This document shows, one piece after another, positions 23,667 through 36,044 of a stretch of 64,000 nucleotides of DNA (position 1 is its first letter; each line of letters begins with the position of its first letter). The DNA lies in assembly GCA_948099385.1 (NCBI GenBank), contig CANUEZ040000028.1:744001-808000 (forward strand). Direction: 5' to 3'. The notes below the pieces were generated by a model that did no database searches, was not told the DNA's origin, and saw nothing but the letters and a program-made list of their open reading frames with translations. Source of the stretch: Fasciola hepatica (lineage: Eukaryota > Platyhelminthes > Trematoda > Plagiorchiida > Fasciolidae). The translations under genes were made by a program, and so were the position numbers.

Positions 23667-25559
23667 TATGTGTCTGTAGAAATAACTCATCGTTGAAGCA
23701 TGGCGGCTCTTAATTTCAAAACAAACTTATTAGAGTTTACCAGGAATTTTAGGACTTCATAACCTGTAATAATCGTAAAATACAACCAGAACGATTACTG
23801 ATGAAATTAAAGTACCTACCAGAATGAGTTCTGTGCTTCGTTGTGTGTCTGCGAGTATTCTGTTTCGCGGTATTTGGGAGTCGAGAGATGCAGATGATCG
23901 GGTATCTGTACTACTCAGGCACAGCACCAATTCGAACTTCGAATGAGTCCATCATTAGTATTGTTTGTTTGGGCGGCCCAAATGGAGCCAACGCGGGTCG
24001 CTGAACAACGTGATTGATGAGATCACACAATATTCTCTGGCATTTCTCATTCCATTGCCACACAGCGGATGATTGGACGAAGTACGATGGTTGCACTGCG
24101 TCACGAAATTCGGGATGAATCTGGAGTATTACTATAGTTACTTTGTGATGGATCTCAAGTGTACCTGATTCTTTGGTGATTCCATTAATTATTAATTAAT
24201 TTGGGCTATTAATTTGAAGTGACCGGGGTTCAAACGATCGCCGTTTGCGTTCACTGTGAAATCAAATAACTCCAGCCAGGCGACTCCGAAGTTACGTTCC
24301 AAAAGCTTAACCAATACACTCTTTACTGTAAAACTCTCCTGTGTGTGTTTCGAGTGATGATTGTGCTCCTCCTTTGATGCGCCGGAGATGATCATATCAT
24401 CCTGGTACGCCATGACTCCGTCCAAGCCATCAATTATATTGAAAATGGCATTTTGAAAAATGCTGGGTGAAACTTGCAAACCAAAATTTGTATGGAAATA
24501 TGCTCCACAATATGTCGATGGTCGGGAATGGTCCGGATTCTGGAAGCAGCTGAATTTGCAGGTTCTCATCAATCAAACCAGTCTTCAAAAGATATGGAAT
24601 GACAAGTATAGATCTCATAAAATCTTTGGGTTCCACGTGAGTTGACTCACCTCCGTGTAGTCGTGGATTCAAAGTTACTCTTCACTCATCACAAACACCC
24701 AATGCCTGCCCCACTGCTTTTCGTTGCAATCAACACCGGAATTACCCAAGGAGAAGCATTCACTTGAATAATCACATCCTCATTATTTCAGAACTCTTCT
24801 GAGGATTACCGTGTCACCATCGATTTCTAACTTCTGTCCCACCACAATTCTACCACTTTTTTCGTAGCATTGTATCACAAACTGCAGAAAGGCCATGTGA
24901 TCCATGTGAGCTGCTAATGCTTTGTATGATGAAATCGAATGACTCGTAGATCATGACGCACTCAACCCCAAAACAGATGCACTGTCATCCGGAATCGGAA
25001 GACAGACCAGAACGTATACTTTTTGTTTGGACCTCACCGCTTCACCCAGAAGTGCAGTGCGATGACCAGCCACTTATGAATGAGTATATCAGAAGGTTTT
25101 CTAGGGGCACACGGGCAAACCAGATTCAACATCTGTTTTGAGATAATTGACTCACTGCTCCCTGTATCAACGAAGCATTCATATGAAGATCCACGCTGAA
25201 TTAAAACGGGTTTGTACAGAAACTGATCATGCCAGCCCGCAGACTTCGATCTATACGGGTGTTGTCGAAATTCGCTAGACAAATGGTTTTCTTCGTAATT
25301 TGTTTCTCCTCCTTAAATTTTTCGTATCATTTCACAACAATCACAGTACGACCTATATAGAACTTGATTTCAGTCAAGTTAAATCTGCAGTACTCCGCGG
25401 ACAATCAACATTTTATGGCCTTGGTCACCATGACAAAATAGTCAATTCAATTTTAAAGTCGGTTCCAGCGCTTGAGAGCGAGATGCCTGAATGTCCAGGT
25501 TCTTGTCCTGGTGAGCTCCTTGGATCCCCCGGTACCTCGACAATCGGATAAGTCGAGTC

Positions 25560-27830
25560 TTCTTCATTACTTGGCTACAATCGGGGAAGGTCCAAGTTAG
25601 ACCTATAACCCCCTTTCTCTTCAACAACTTTTCGGATCACAGCCGTCAGTCACAGTCCCCACGATCATCCTCCTCGATAATAAGAGTGACATACTAAGGA
25701 AATTGCTAGTCAGTTCTCTTAACAAGATCGGTAGTGCGGGATCTCTGTCATCTTTCTCCAAATACAGTCCTCCTATCTTATCCAGGCTCATTTTGATCTC
25801 AGTCACTGTGCTCACGAATATCCCGTCTCCTGGGAGCTTAGCAACCCTAATAGCAGAAGACTAACTTCTGATTCGAGTTTCAATTCACTCTTTCTTGATT
25901 GACAGTGCGTGTCCTCTTAGGCTACCATTCCTTCGCAGCTCAAATAAGGCCCCTCTGTGACCTCGTGCTTCTGTGAGCCCTTTTGGTATTTTGAAAGCCA
26001 CTATGAGGCCTTCTCTCCTTTTTCTGTCTAAAGAAAGCAGCCCTAGTTGCTTCAACCTCTGTTCGTAGCACAAATGTCTGTATTGTGCGAACCATCGCGT
26101 GAATCGCCGTCGTGGCTGCTCGACGGCCTTGATGTCTCTTGTCAAATGTGACCTCTATGCTTGGACACAGTTTTCCGGATGGGATCTCATGAGAACCTTG
26201 TGGCAGAAAGACCTGCGGTTTCCTAGAGCTGATCGCCCTCCTTAGCTGGTGCAGGGCTCTACATGTTTTCTGCATTACTTCCTGATACTGGAGGCTTGGC
26301 TGAAAGTCGGCGCTTACTGTTAACCCTAGATTCCGGGTCTCTATGATCTGTGTTGTGTTCCGAATAAACGATGAACACAGTACGCAACAGATTCGATTAT
26401 TAGCCCACCAGTTGACACGTATTAAAGCGGATAAGCAAACAACTGAGTCATCTAGTGGCAAGCGCAAGCAGTACATGCGATCGAGTGCTGTCAAGCTAGG
26501 CCACTCAGCAGTGACGAACCAACAAGCATGTATATTTCAGTACCAAAGTCTGACTGGTTAAAGCAAGTCATCCGTGACGTGAGTAAAGTCACAGTGATCT
26601 GCGTGCGTGTATGCATGCATGGGTGACTGGTCATGGTAGCGAATAGGCATCAATCAATAAACAGTCAATAACGGTGTGTGCATGTGAGACTGTCTTATTG
26701 CGTACGTGACCGTGAACCGACACAACAGACTGAGTTAGTGCCTCCCGGTTGTCTGGTGGACCGATATATCGTATGGGCCGTAGTTCTTTCTCTCGAATAA
26801 GATGTTGACATTTGTTCAGATTGAGAGGAAGATCCCACGCCGCTGACCATCGGTAAACCTTATCTAGATCACACTGAACAGCCACATCATCTGGTACTCC
26901 TACCACCTTGACATCGTCTACGGACGAGAATCACGGTTTTGACGGCTAGTCCGCAAGGTCCTTAATGTGCATCATGAAAAACAGAGGTCCCAGGACTGAC
27001 CCTTGAGGAACACCGCTATACGTCTAGCAGCTCTCTACTCACACGGAAAACACTGTCCTTTAGGCTTTGTACAAACCATTTTTGTATTTTCGCAGTGAGC
27101 CGGAACCATTCTACCGTTGATTCGAACTATCTGTGGTTAACGGGATCTAAGGCTTTCTGGAAATCCAGGTAACTAACTTCCACCCGTTCTCCTCGGTCCA
27201 CTAGACTGGTTACCTCAGCCAAGAAGCTTATTAGGTTGGACCGACAAGAACGACGGTGCCGGAAGTCAGGCTGTCTGATAGTTACTAACTTGTTTCTTTA
27301 AATGACTTACTATTATATCTCGTGGTATTCTCCCGAAAGTTTTAAGTTCCGCTGATATCAGGTTAATCGGCCCGTAACTAGCACGCGTGTCTCCGTCTCC
27401 ACCTTTATGGGCGGTCGTGACGATTGATACAGACCAGTCTTTAGGTAGTTCACCCTTATTTAATGATTCGTTGAACAGCTTATTTAGTGGTTCTGCCAAA
27501 CTGGATGCTAGTGGCCGTAGTTTTGCCGACGGAAGTGGTCGAGCCCCGCCGCCTTGGATACGTCTAGCAGTTTCAGGCTGTTCAATACCTCCCTTTCGTT
27601 AATTTCTTCTTGCATTTCTAAGACTTCACTGTCACTAGTCATAGCCCTTGAGCGCCCTGGCACTGTCCACGTACTTGCTGAAAGAATTCCAACAAGTTCG
27701 CTACTTTTTCTTGACTGTTTAATCGCCGCACTCCCTGTAAGTCCTTGGCTCCACCTACAGCTCTTCTCATTGCTGCCTCATACTGAACGTAGCTGTAGTG
27801 TGCTTTGAGGTTGCTTTTGGCTTTGCGTGT
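25560..27830 (-). mobile_element. LINE-4: CR1-like non-LTR retrotransposon relic inside Gypsy-2
   Basis: Minus-strand translation shows the linker (27830-27600), then RT: LNKLFNESLNKGELPKDWS at 27490-27430, a block with PINLISAELKTFGRIPRDII, then HLKKQ and degraded palm sequence. The catalytic region near 26920 has a VDDVKVVG stretch where CR1 elements have FADDVKL, followed by CDLDKVYRWSAAWDLPLNL and KCQHL. After an insertion at 26351-26727 it resumes with NLGLTVSADFQPSLQYQEV, the thumb, the LCYEQRLKQLGLLSL segment, and LFELRRNGSLRGHALSI, the C-terminal block common in these elements. It ends near 25560. No endonuclease is recognisable upstream of 27830, so it is probably 5'-truncated, which is usual for LINEs. 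Confidence 0.83.
26351..26727. mobile_element. Solo LTR inserted in LINE-4 (377 bp)
   Basis: The insert starts TGTTGTGTTCCG and ends CGACACAACA, giving the TG...CA termini and short inverted ends of an LTR. It interrupts the LINE-4 RT between the codons for REALTQ and IIETRNLG. Removing the insert and one copy of a degraded 5-bp flank (CAGTC/CAGAT on the minus strand) restores the flanking LINE reading frame. No internal retroviral domains are present, so it is a solo LTR left by recombination. Its inner sequence partly resembles 60380-60480 in the other LTR-like insert. Confidence 0.75.
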
Positions 27831-29030
27831 AATATTATCCTCAGAAAGAAGAAAAAACTAAGGGAACATATATGGCGAATATTTTGTTGTCTAACAGTTC
27901 AACAAAGAACTCAAGGTGCATGGTAATCTCACCGGAGGAAACGTATAGTTCATTTCGAATGCGTGACCTGCATTTCAAGGTCGTTTTGGCGCGACCCGAT
28001 GAATATCCATTTTGTTCTCAATACGTTGAAGAAATATTTCCTTAAAACGGGATAATTCCGCTACTTCATCAAAGAAGAGAGGGATGGCATTGTGCGAGCC
28101 TATCAAACCCCCTTTCTTGGGATAAACTTGTTTCCTATTCTTCTTGTGAATTGCAGCATGTTCTCATTATTCATGTAAAAAGCTGTGTCGTAACAAGATG
28201 TGGTGTGCAATAAACAAACACATCTGAGTTGGATGATGATGTTAGCTGCATTGGGATAAAATAACAGTTAGAGAGCAATAAGTAATTATTCTGAGGGAAT
28301 ATTTAATAAAAGATTTTCATGCGCCTTTGCAAACAAGAGTGAAGAAAATTTAGCAGCTTTACCCTTAAGCTAATCGAAAGTTTGCATCCCGCGAATTACA
28401 AAGTTAGCTAGTTGATGCAAGCTCAAAAATATCCGAATTGTATCGTAAGTCGTTTGGACTATCAGTTTACTTTGAATGAACTGTGGTAAAAATAGGGGTT
28501 TACGAATACGTCAGTCTTAAAAAGAAATTTCCGGATACAATTATTATAGTGACTTTGAGGTCGCAGAGCACATCATGCAGGTTGACATGGGCAGCAGTAA
28601 ATCACGATCAATCTTGGTGATGGGACGGTATTGAAAATAACCTGAACCACGAAAATTCACCATGCTCAAAAGATGAATGTTCTCTGTTTGTTAGACTAGA
28701 ATTTATTCTAGGAAGACTGTCTTGTAGAATTGTGCACAAGGTCATATCTCTCTGAGGCTATACACCTTATAGAAGTTGATGAATCTATCCTTTTGTTGAC
28801 CACCGGAAAATTCGCCGATTTAATTTTCACAATTTCCTGCTGAAAGTCACGATTTGAATAACATTAGAAATTCATTCCTTGTTTGTATGAAAGAGGATAT
28901 CGCGAGTTCCCAAGGAAACTATGACAATTTTACGGAGGTGCAACCACGTGTGCTGGGGATTGATTGTTTCGGAAAACTCTGAAGTTCAGGAAATTTCAAC
29001 AATACTTGTATACAGGAAAGTTTTCTTTCC
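27830..29030. other. Unassigned sequence between LINE-4 and the Gypsy-2 nucleocapsid
   Basis: Nothing recognisable in six frames. By position it belongs to material inserted between the Gypsy-2 nucleocapsid and protease, so it may be a further unclassified element or an extreme 5' part of LINE-4. Confidence 0.4.
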
Positions 29031-29559
29031 ATCACACTTCAATTGCTCAACTCCTGCATATGATACTTGGATCCTCGGCATACTCTTCGTGTATGGCCCG
29101 TATTTTTACATGCCTGACACGCAGGTTGTCGGAACCAACACTCTGAACGCACATGGAAGCGGCCACACGACATATATCCGTTGACAGACGTGGTGGATAC
29201 TGTGGCATCGGATTGACCTGATTGTTGCACGCGGGCTTGGCGATTTCGGAGTTTAAGCACTGTCTTGACCGCTATTTGTTGAATCGGGATTGCGGTATAT
29301 ACCATAGTGACTGAATGTTTGCCGTCGTACTATTTACAGATTCTGCGGCTCTTCTCGAAATTCAGGCTTTCTGATCTATAAACCTTCTCCGTAGAGAGAC
29401 GTTCTTAGTTCCGGCAATAAATGGATCATACAGCTGCTCGTCAAAATGATCAGCATAATTACGACGCGCAGCTTGTTGATTAAGCTGGTACTAGTAACAT
29501 TAACAATACTGAAACGCAACAGACCGGACAGTTTTCGGTAGCTACCAATAAAATCCTTT

Positions 29560-31600
29560 CACCTGATCTATTTCCAGAGAAAGGAAGGGTTTAGGTGGTG
29601 GTTTATGAAGAAGAACAAAACGGAGCACCAGAGACCGTATACGAACGAGTGGGTGACGAAAATAGCTAGAAGTGTAAATTTTCTGAAAAGAAAGACCGTC
29701 TTGTACCTTAGGAAAGCTATGATCAACGTATTTTTGTCCGAGTTCTCTCCCGTTCTTTCTCGTCCTTGTGTGTTCGTGTACCTTGTAGCTGGGATAATAT
29801 TTGCGATAATTACTACAGTTGTTGTTCACGTGACACTTTGGTGTCACAGGTGGGACCTGATGGATCTATTAGAAAAATGCTTGAGATATTATATAACACC
29901 ACGTTCATTATGGCTTCCCTAAGATATTCTTTTACCCTTTTACCCGGCTTTCTCCTGACAGAGGATAAGTAGGCTCCACGCGAAAATTATCCATGAAGAC
30001 TCTCGGGAATACAGTACGAGGCGGTGCCTTCAGCAAGGTTCGGGACTGTTGCTCTACTCGGTAGCCCAGTCCGAAGTAGAAAGTAAGTTTACCGTATCTT
30101 GTCCTTCCTTTTTGTTTGAAGATGCACCTCTAGCATTTGAACACTCAAGTGCAGACAACAAGGCTGCAGGTTTGTTCCAGATGAACCGGTGGCCTGTTGT
30201 GCCGCTCATCCGCATCTTCTGGAATACCGGATCAGGTAGACTGGACAGTTCTTTTTAGCCGTTGGATCAATAGATCTCGTCCGCCCATTCAGTATTGGTC
30301 TTCGCATGCCAAAATCTGTTTCATAGTGGTTTTATAGACCTTCTTTACCCCCAACCTGGTTTAGCCCGCTTGACGAGTGCTTTGCCGGGTCTTGGCAGCC
30401 GATACCTCCTTCAGCTTTGTGGAACCACAGGTGAGAGCTGGGTGATTGATGGAGACCAAAGAGCTTGAGGATGCCTCAAGGGACACGACATCTTGCCACC
30501 TCAGAGGTGCTACTCCTCTCAGGCATCCCATACAACCCTCCCATAAAGTACAAATAAAGCTTTTCTTTCCTTGTCTTCACACTTCAAGTCTGGCTTCCGC
30601 CTATTTTCGTCACTGCATGTTCATACGTATTCTCTGTTGCTCTCTTTTGTTGTTCTTCACTAACCACCACGTTAGCCTATTTTATCCCTGGGAATGGATC
30701 AGGAGAATGGTTTTTTAATAGCGCAGAACTGAACAGATCGGGATAGCGAGTGTATTTACTGTCAGCTTTAGTTGATATGCAGTATTCTATTTGTAAAGCA
30801 AGGCATGATGCTTTTAGTGGAAAACGTACTGATCAATCGAAAAGTGCTCTGGTTGTGTCAATACGATCTGTCTGTGAGGCTTTGGCTGCACCTGATAGGT
30901 TAAATCCTAAACACGAAGTCATAGCACGCCGGGCCGCAAGCAGAAGCGTTCTAATCACCACAGACTCACGCTTTAAGAACAGTGCTGATGTCCGTGATAT
31001 TACATGACCGTATAACCGTACAAAAATTGCTATCTTGTTAGATAGATGAATTAGCCTGAGAACTGACTTTCACAGCCTGAATGGGCACAGCCACCACACC
31101 TGAAGCCACGTACTCGCATGCTCCAAGCACAGTGTCTTCCTAATGTCTCATTCAGCTCAATTCGAACCAGTGTATGGTGTATTGGCGAAGTTCACCTGTT
31201 TGAAGACGTGTTAGCAGCTTTGCTGTGGTAGGTATGATCTCAGAAAAAATTAGCGCAGCTGGTGGAATTCTGAAATATTGGTGATACCATAAATATGGGA
31301 GTTTAGATGTCTTTCCTTCTATCTGATAATTGTGTAAATCGGAAACTGGTCAGTTTTATTTTATTCTTATCGAATTACACATTACGCCCAAAGTGGATCC
31401 CATTTTATTTATACTGACGGTCAACCTTGAGTCCTAATGACTTATTCGAGCACAACGGATTGTAGTAATTAATTGGCTCATTTGCTTACTCAAGTCTGGG
31501 CAACTGATAATGAGCGATCATCAGAATCATCGAGTCGTGAATATTCATATTCCACTTAGATGGGAATGTTCCATTTAATGCGTGAAGCAGGACTAGCAAG
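29560..31600. other. Unassigned stretch
   Basis: Upstream gag sequence of Gypsy-2 should lie just right of 29560, but I could not recognise it. Open frames at 29605-29972 and 30446-30718 contain hydrophobic runs but no domain, and the former is overlapped by an equally open minus-strand frame. 30880-30960 resembles 10815-10885. Confidence 0.35.
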
Positions 31601-31640
31601 CTAATCCTCTCTCTCTCTCCTTCTATCTCTCTCTGCTCAG

Positions 31641-31710
31641 TTCGTGAGGCTACAACTCATTGAGGACATTTCCAGGCCACAGGAGATAATTACAAAAACC
31701 TAAGTGTTCA
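31641..31710 (+). other. Candidate small exon with strong splice signals
   Basis: A 35-base pyrimidine-rich tract (31606-31637) ends in TGCTCAG at 31640, a textbook 3' splice site. Seventy bases later CA|GTAAGTAAAA (31709-31720) is a near-perfect 5' splice site. No frame is open through the whole 70 bp: one has stop codon TAA at 31701-31703 after 20 codons. It would therefore be a noncoding or terminal-coding exon. The pyrimidine tract may equally be a CT microsatellite. Confidence 0.18.
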
Positions 31711-32164
31711 GTAAGTAAAAGCTAATCTGCTGTCTGCTAGAAATGAGGTTATTGGAAACCGAATCAATCATGTTTACTACCACACTAAACTCGGAGTCTG
31801 TGTATGTACGATGCATTTATGCAATAATTTGATTTGGGAGAACCCACTTAAGTGGTCTTTTCGGATCTTTTTGAAGATAATTTCAGTTCATAGTGCACAA
31901 CCACGAGGGAAATATACTTATTAACAAAAATATGTCCGCATAAAAGAGGAACGGGAGTCTTCAAACTGTACTGAGCTGATCTGATCCGCAAGGTGGTACA
32001 ATTTTTCAATGTCAGCAGGATATCAAAACACAAACTTCTCGTTATTATCACAATTTTTCAGCCCACAGTCTGGACTGACATTCACTAAAATAACTGCCTA
32101 CTCTTATCAGCACACACAAACCACGCACATCTTTTGAGATATCTTCAGTTTCTTTTACTAACAG

Positions 32165-32384
32165 GTTTAGACCTCCGGCTTTGTGGAGTTAGTTCACCTA
32201 TCGATCTAAAAATATGTACGAACTGGATTGCAACAGAAAACTCATTTCGGTTACTTAAGCGGATCGATTTTGTCGTGAAACTGGAGCTTGAGAAGCTAGA
32301 TGAGCAGAGAAGCAGATCGATAGATGGCTGCCTAATGAAAGTAAACGCCTTCTCCGGGTTAGAGGAAAGTGTTTTACATGGTCT

Positions 32385-32388
<4 letters not shown>
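32165..32388 (+). CDS. Candidate host exon, unrecognised product
   Basis: A frame of 73 codons follows a plausible 3' splice site (pyrimidine-rich tract then CTAACAG ending at 32164) and continues to a TAG at 32386-32388. The composition is protein-like, with a charged segment LELEKLDEQRSRS and no similarity to any element protein I know. A possible donor (AAA|GTAAAC) lies near 32340. The antisense frame 32145-32471 is longer only because it reads through the TG microsatellite as Thr-His repeats. I do not recognise the family, and the exon status is a guess. Confidence 0.2.

Positions 32389-32390
<2 letters not shown>

Positions 32391-32439
<49 letters not shown>
32391..32439 (+). repeat. (TG)n microsatellite
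   Basis: About 24 uninterrupted TG units. The minus-strand reading yields the Thr-His run seen in an antisense frame, which is not coding. Confidence 0.97.
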
Positions 32440-32442
<3 letters not shown>

Positions 32443-34430
32443 TCTGTGTGATACCGAACCTTTAAGAGCACTGGGATTTAATTTTCTTTCATAATGTTAG
32501 AAGAACTGTTTTCATATGAGACTGTTAAGATGATCTTTCTATTCCCAGAGAAGTTTTCTCCATAGTCAACCGGAGTACGGGGAGTTTATTCCATTTAGCC
32601 GAGCTTCTCCAACATTGGTGAATCTACTGAACAATCTGAGCTTATTCTGAATATTTTATTGCATTTTTTCTTCATCATTATTGTACACAGAGAAAGCAAG
32701 ACGTCCATTGTTTTCACATCGTTTTTCTTACCATTAGACTGGAGAAATTTTGGACGTACACATGCACGAAGGACAACAAAATACAGCACTACAGTTAAAA
32801 TACACGATTGGACCACGTATGCGTAGAAACATTTAAAAATCTCCAAATATAATCAAAAAAATAGTTTCACGATTACCGTTGTTGAAGGCTAGATTCGATA
32901 AACTTCAGTGTATCCAACTTATCTGCCCGAACAAAACAAAAGACCGATCGGGAAATTGATATGCTAGGTAAGCTAAATGCTGGCGTAAAAATTGGTCGTG
33001 CGACCGAAGACAGATCGATAAATATCGATTACTCTACTTGAATGATGACGGGCAGCATGTGGATATAAACGAGTTTACTTTCTTTCCCTTTTCTGCACGA
33101 GTTACTCGGATTTCCACCCTATTAAATTATGATTGTGTCACAATATCATCATCGGATGAGTGATAAAATATAATCACTTAAGTCACCACTCTAAAACAAA
33201 AAGACCACGACAATTAAAGCCGCAAATTTAAAGTATTAGTTAGTAGCAACACCAGAATTTTTCTGTAGTAGGAGATTTCAGTTTTGGTGCAATGATTGAG
33301 TACGTGGTATCAACGATCAACTGTTTATTTTGAATCTATGAATTCCATATAATCGTAGAATAGTCTGTAGTGGATATCCAACGAGTTCCAATCTGGACTC
33401 GAATCCGGCTCGAGGGCTCATGAGTCCCTTATGTTGGTCGTTGGGTTGCTCGAGCTGGGTTTCAATGACTAGCTTCCTGAGAAATACAAATGTGCCGCGA
33501 GTTAAGTGTGTTGTGATCCACAAGACGTGCCCGGGTAGTGGGTCGGTCATTGAGTGTGCCGACATTAACAAAACAAACCAAACTTTACAAACATTCTTAT
33601 TTGCCAAGTCGCTGTCCTGTTCACTTGAAGACAGTCATCATCCAACAGAAGAGCAGTCGTGCAGTTTGCAGGTCATCGTTTACCTTATTGCGTTTGGACT
33701 GTTGAACTTAGCGGTGTTCGTTAATCCACATTTATCCATAGTTCCGTCTCCAGCAGTCAACTACTTACCAAGTAGTATATGCACTCCACCACAAGTGTAT
33801 TAGGAATGCGAACCAGGAATGCTCCAAATCACGAAATCCAATCATTGGAACTTCTACGCTCAAACCGTGGAACGAAATGAAGGCGGCGCAGAAGTCAGAT
33901 GGTACTCAACGAAAGGTGTATCGGCAACAGCATGCACGTTTTACAAGGCAAGCGTGTCAGGAATAACCAGTGAGAAACTAAAGGACTGCAGTGAGGGGTA
34001 TTTTCATGTGTGCGTGTTTGTGTGTACCCGTCTGTTTATACCAGTCTGTCTGAATACAACGAACTGTGAGTCAGTCATAGAAACACGACTGACTGGGGCT
34101 GAAGAGATATGAACAGTGGCATACCCGGCCAGGATTCTTCAAACATGGTGGCATATTCACCACAGAACCTGGCCTAATATGTGTGCTGTCATGAGAATCA
34201 CGATTCGAAATTTAAATCTTCAATCATCCGGCCTCATTGGTAGTTGGAGCCATGACAACTAAGTAAATGCGTTTTGTTTTCCATTGACTGTTGTTGGTGG
34301 GTCGAGCATCAAAGTTACGTAGTGGATCGTACCAAAATATTGATCTCAGCGGCCATAGGAGCGTACAAAGTCGCGGTCCAACATTGGATGTGGATGTCCA
34401 CATCTTGTGTCCCATAGGTTCTACCAAGAC
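32440..34430. other. Unassigned stretch; possible tRNA-related head at 33350-33420
   Basis: No gene recognised. At 33366-33420 a TAGTCTGTAGTGG segment followed about 28 bases later by GGACTCGAATCC resembles RNA polymerase III A and B boxes, so 33350-33600 may be a second SINE type; evidence is weak. The 127-codon plus frame at 33420-33803 has a hydrophobic segment (VIVYLIAFGLLNLAVFV) but is overlapped by an equally open minus frame, so I do not call it a gene. Confidence 0.35.
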
Positions 34431-35950
34431 TTGGTAGGTTTGAGTTGCTTGAAAAGTCCCATGGCCACATTTGAAAAACAACATTGGAGGGCGAATAATT
34501 GTACTCAGTGATTTCTAAGCTGGCTCTTACGTAATGTTAGGTGCCAGTCAGGCATTTGATTGGCCGTTTGTAAGGCCGCTAAACCATACTTCACCGTTTC
34601 CTTATTAAACGTGTTCTTCGGTCCTTTGTACTGTGTGGACCACCTGCACGTTACCCTAATGCTCGGCACTGTACGAATACGTTAACCAGAACGGTATTCT
34701 CCACGACCCGTGAGAACGAGAAGGCGATTGGGAGAGATAGTGGTTAATGTGTATTTGGGAGCGTGCGCAAGAGCAGCAATCAAGTGGCAACGGCGCTGGG
34801 CAGTCAGCGTTCATTTAAACAATAAACATGCTAAAAGCATCAACGAAGATGGCTGTCGCTACACGTTGGCAGGGTTGAAGGTCGCTTTTACTATAGGTGT
34901 GTGGTGTGGTGGGAAATGTTTTGGTGTTTGACAATTAGTGTGTGACGCTGAATCGAACCCTGATAGTGGGTTTTTACGGGTCATTTCTCTTTTCGGATTC
35001 TCCGTCTTCTGTGGTCAAAGAAGAAGCAAATGAAGTGCCTGAACTTGTCGCTTGCGTGCGCACAAATCCGAGGTTTGTAGACATGTCGATCGCTTCAGCC
35101 GTGGCCAAGGTCCGGAGTCGGACTGCCTTTGAACGATACACAACAATGAATGAGTCATTCGGGTCGATCTTATGGTCACTGTCGACTGGGTGACTAAGAG
35201 TAGATGATTGCGCCCGTTTTCCTGTGACTCAGCCACTTCGAGAGATGCTCTTTGATGAGTTAAGACAAGTGCCTGGCCGTGCGACCTAAGTAACACGCTC
35301 CACAAGCGCCCTTGAATAAGTAGGTAGTCATGGATGTCAGCTCAGGTAAATGATCTTTCACTTGCATTCCGGATCATCGGTGAGAAGGAAAACACACATT
35401 TCAGCTTTGCAGCTGAGAATGTTGAGTTCATCATTGCTCTAAGTGATCTCGTTAATCTCTCTGCTGTGTATCCCCTTTTAATGATGCTTTCAAGAAAAGT
35501 TCCTTTTTTGAGACACTAGCAAATGGCTCTGTGGGTGAAGCTGCTCAAAAATTCTTTAAGATAAACTTCTGTGGATAACCGTTCTCTTGCATTCCTGGGT
35601 GTCTTGCGAACATATGATACGGACCTTGAAGCCTTTATATCGGACTAGGTTTCTCTTATATCACAGTAGCACAAAGCTCTGAAAGTCTAAGTATTGGCCG
35701 TTCCATGTCTTCTCTCTATAGACTCTTTCGATGGATCCACTTTCCTGTCTGGTGATCAACCCATCTAGGAAAGATAGTTTGTTTTCGGCTTCTGTTTCCA
35801 TCGTGAGTTTGAGTTCTCAACAAAATGTGAAGCATTATGTTCATCGTCACGTACACATAAAATATCATTCATATATCGAATATTTTAAAATAAACTTCCT
35901 AATAAATTCTTAGGCCTCCTGTTTTCTTAGTTAGCCGTAAATAGATCCGC
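34430..35950 (-). mobile_element. PLE-B copy 1: Penelope-like element relic (end of RT, GIY-YIG domain, 3' region)
   Basis: On the minus strand, 35810-35740 reads like the PLE palm segment after the catalytic box (ENKLSF followed by MG, where intact elements have LSFLDVLI). Sequence from about 35560 down to 34930 matches the PLE-B protein at 40493-41091 through several frameshifts, including the linker, the YLGRTARxLS part of the GIY-YIG core, and the end with LCARKRQVQAL. The 3' untranslated region also matches 41100-41280 (blocks CGGCCAATCAAATGC and CTCCAATGTTGT), but about 300 bp (34580-34880) have no counterpart, suggesting an insertion. Old and dead. Confidence 0.8.
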
Positions 35951-36044
35951 TAGAAGGGGGCCCGGTTGGGATCCCGAGTCCATGAACACACAAGCGACTG
36001 CACCATTTTAAGATTGATCTGAGAAACTATCACATACATCTGGA

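Larger units (their letters stand above)
23880..29560 (-). mobile_element. Gypsy-2: Ty3/Gypsy relic split by a LINE insertion
   Basis: Minus-strand domains in order are the gag end (29480-29310), a zinc-knuckle nucleocapsid segment (29200-29080: CGRFHVRSECWF, then CQACKNTGHTRRVC), a gap, protease (25180-25140, FVDTGSSESIIS, catalytic DTG intact), RT (24700-24192, LQVSPSIFQNAIF then AYQDDMIISG, with YQDD at 24407-24396, then a FGVAWLELFDFTV block), and the connection to RNase H (24096-23890, WNEKCQRILCDLI, then the position of the RNase H Asp changed to MMDSFEVRIGAV). The domain order is normal, but nucleocapsid and protease lie 3.8 kb apart instead of being adjacent. That gap is filled by LINE-4 and about 1.2 kb of unassigned sequence. 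Frames are broken in several places. Confidence 0.85.

Noticed and set aside
29605..29972. Overlapping plus-strand frames with hydrophobic runs, possible membrane protein
   Set aside because: The antisense frame is as long, there is no conserved motif, and no start or splice context supports it.
32145..32471. 108-codon minus-strand open frame
   Set aside because: It is open mainly because the TG microsatellite reads as Thr-His repeats; no domain.
33350..33600. Possible second tRNA-derived SINE (A- and B-box-like motifs)
   Set aside because: The A box has an extra base and the B box two mismatches; no second copy in the window and no defined ends.
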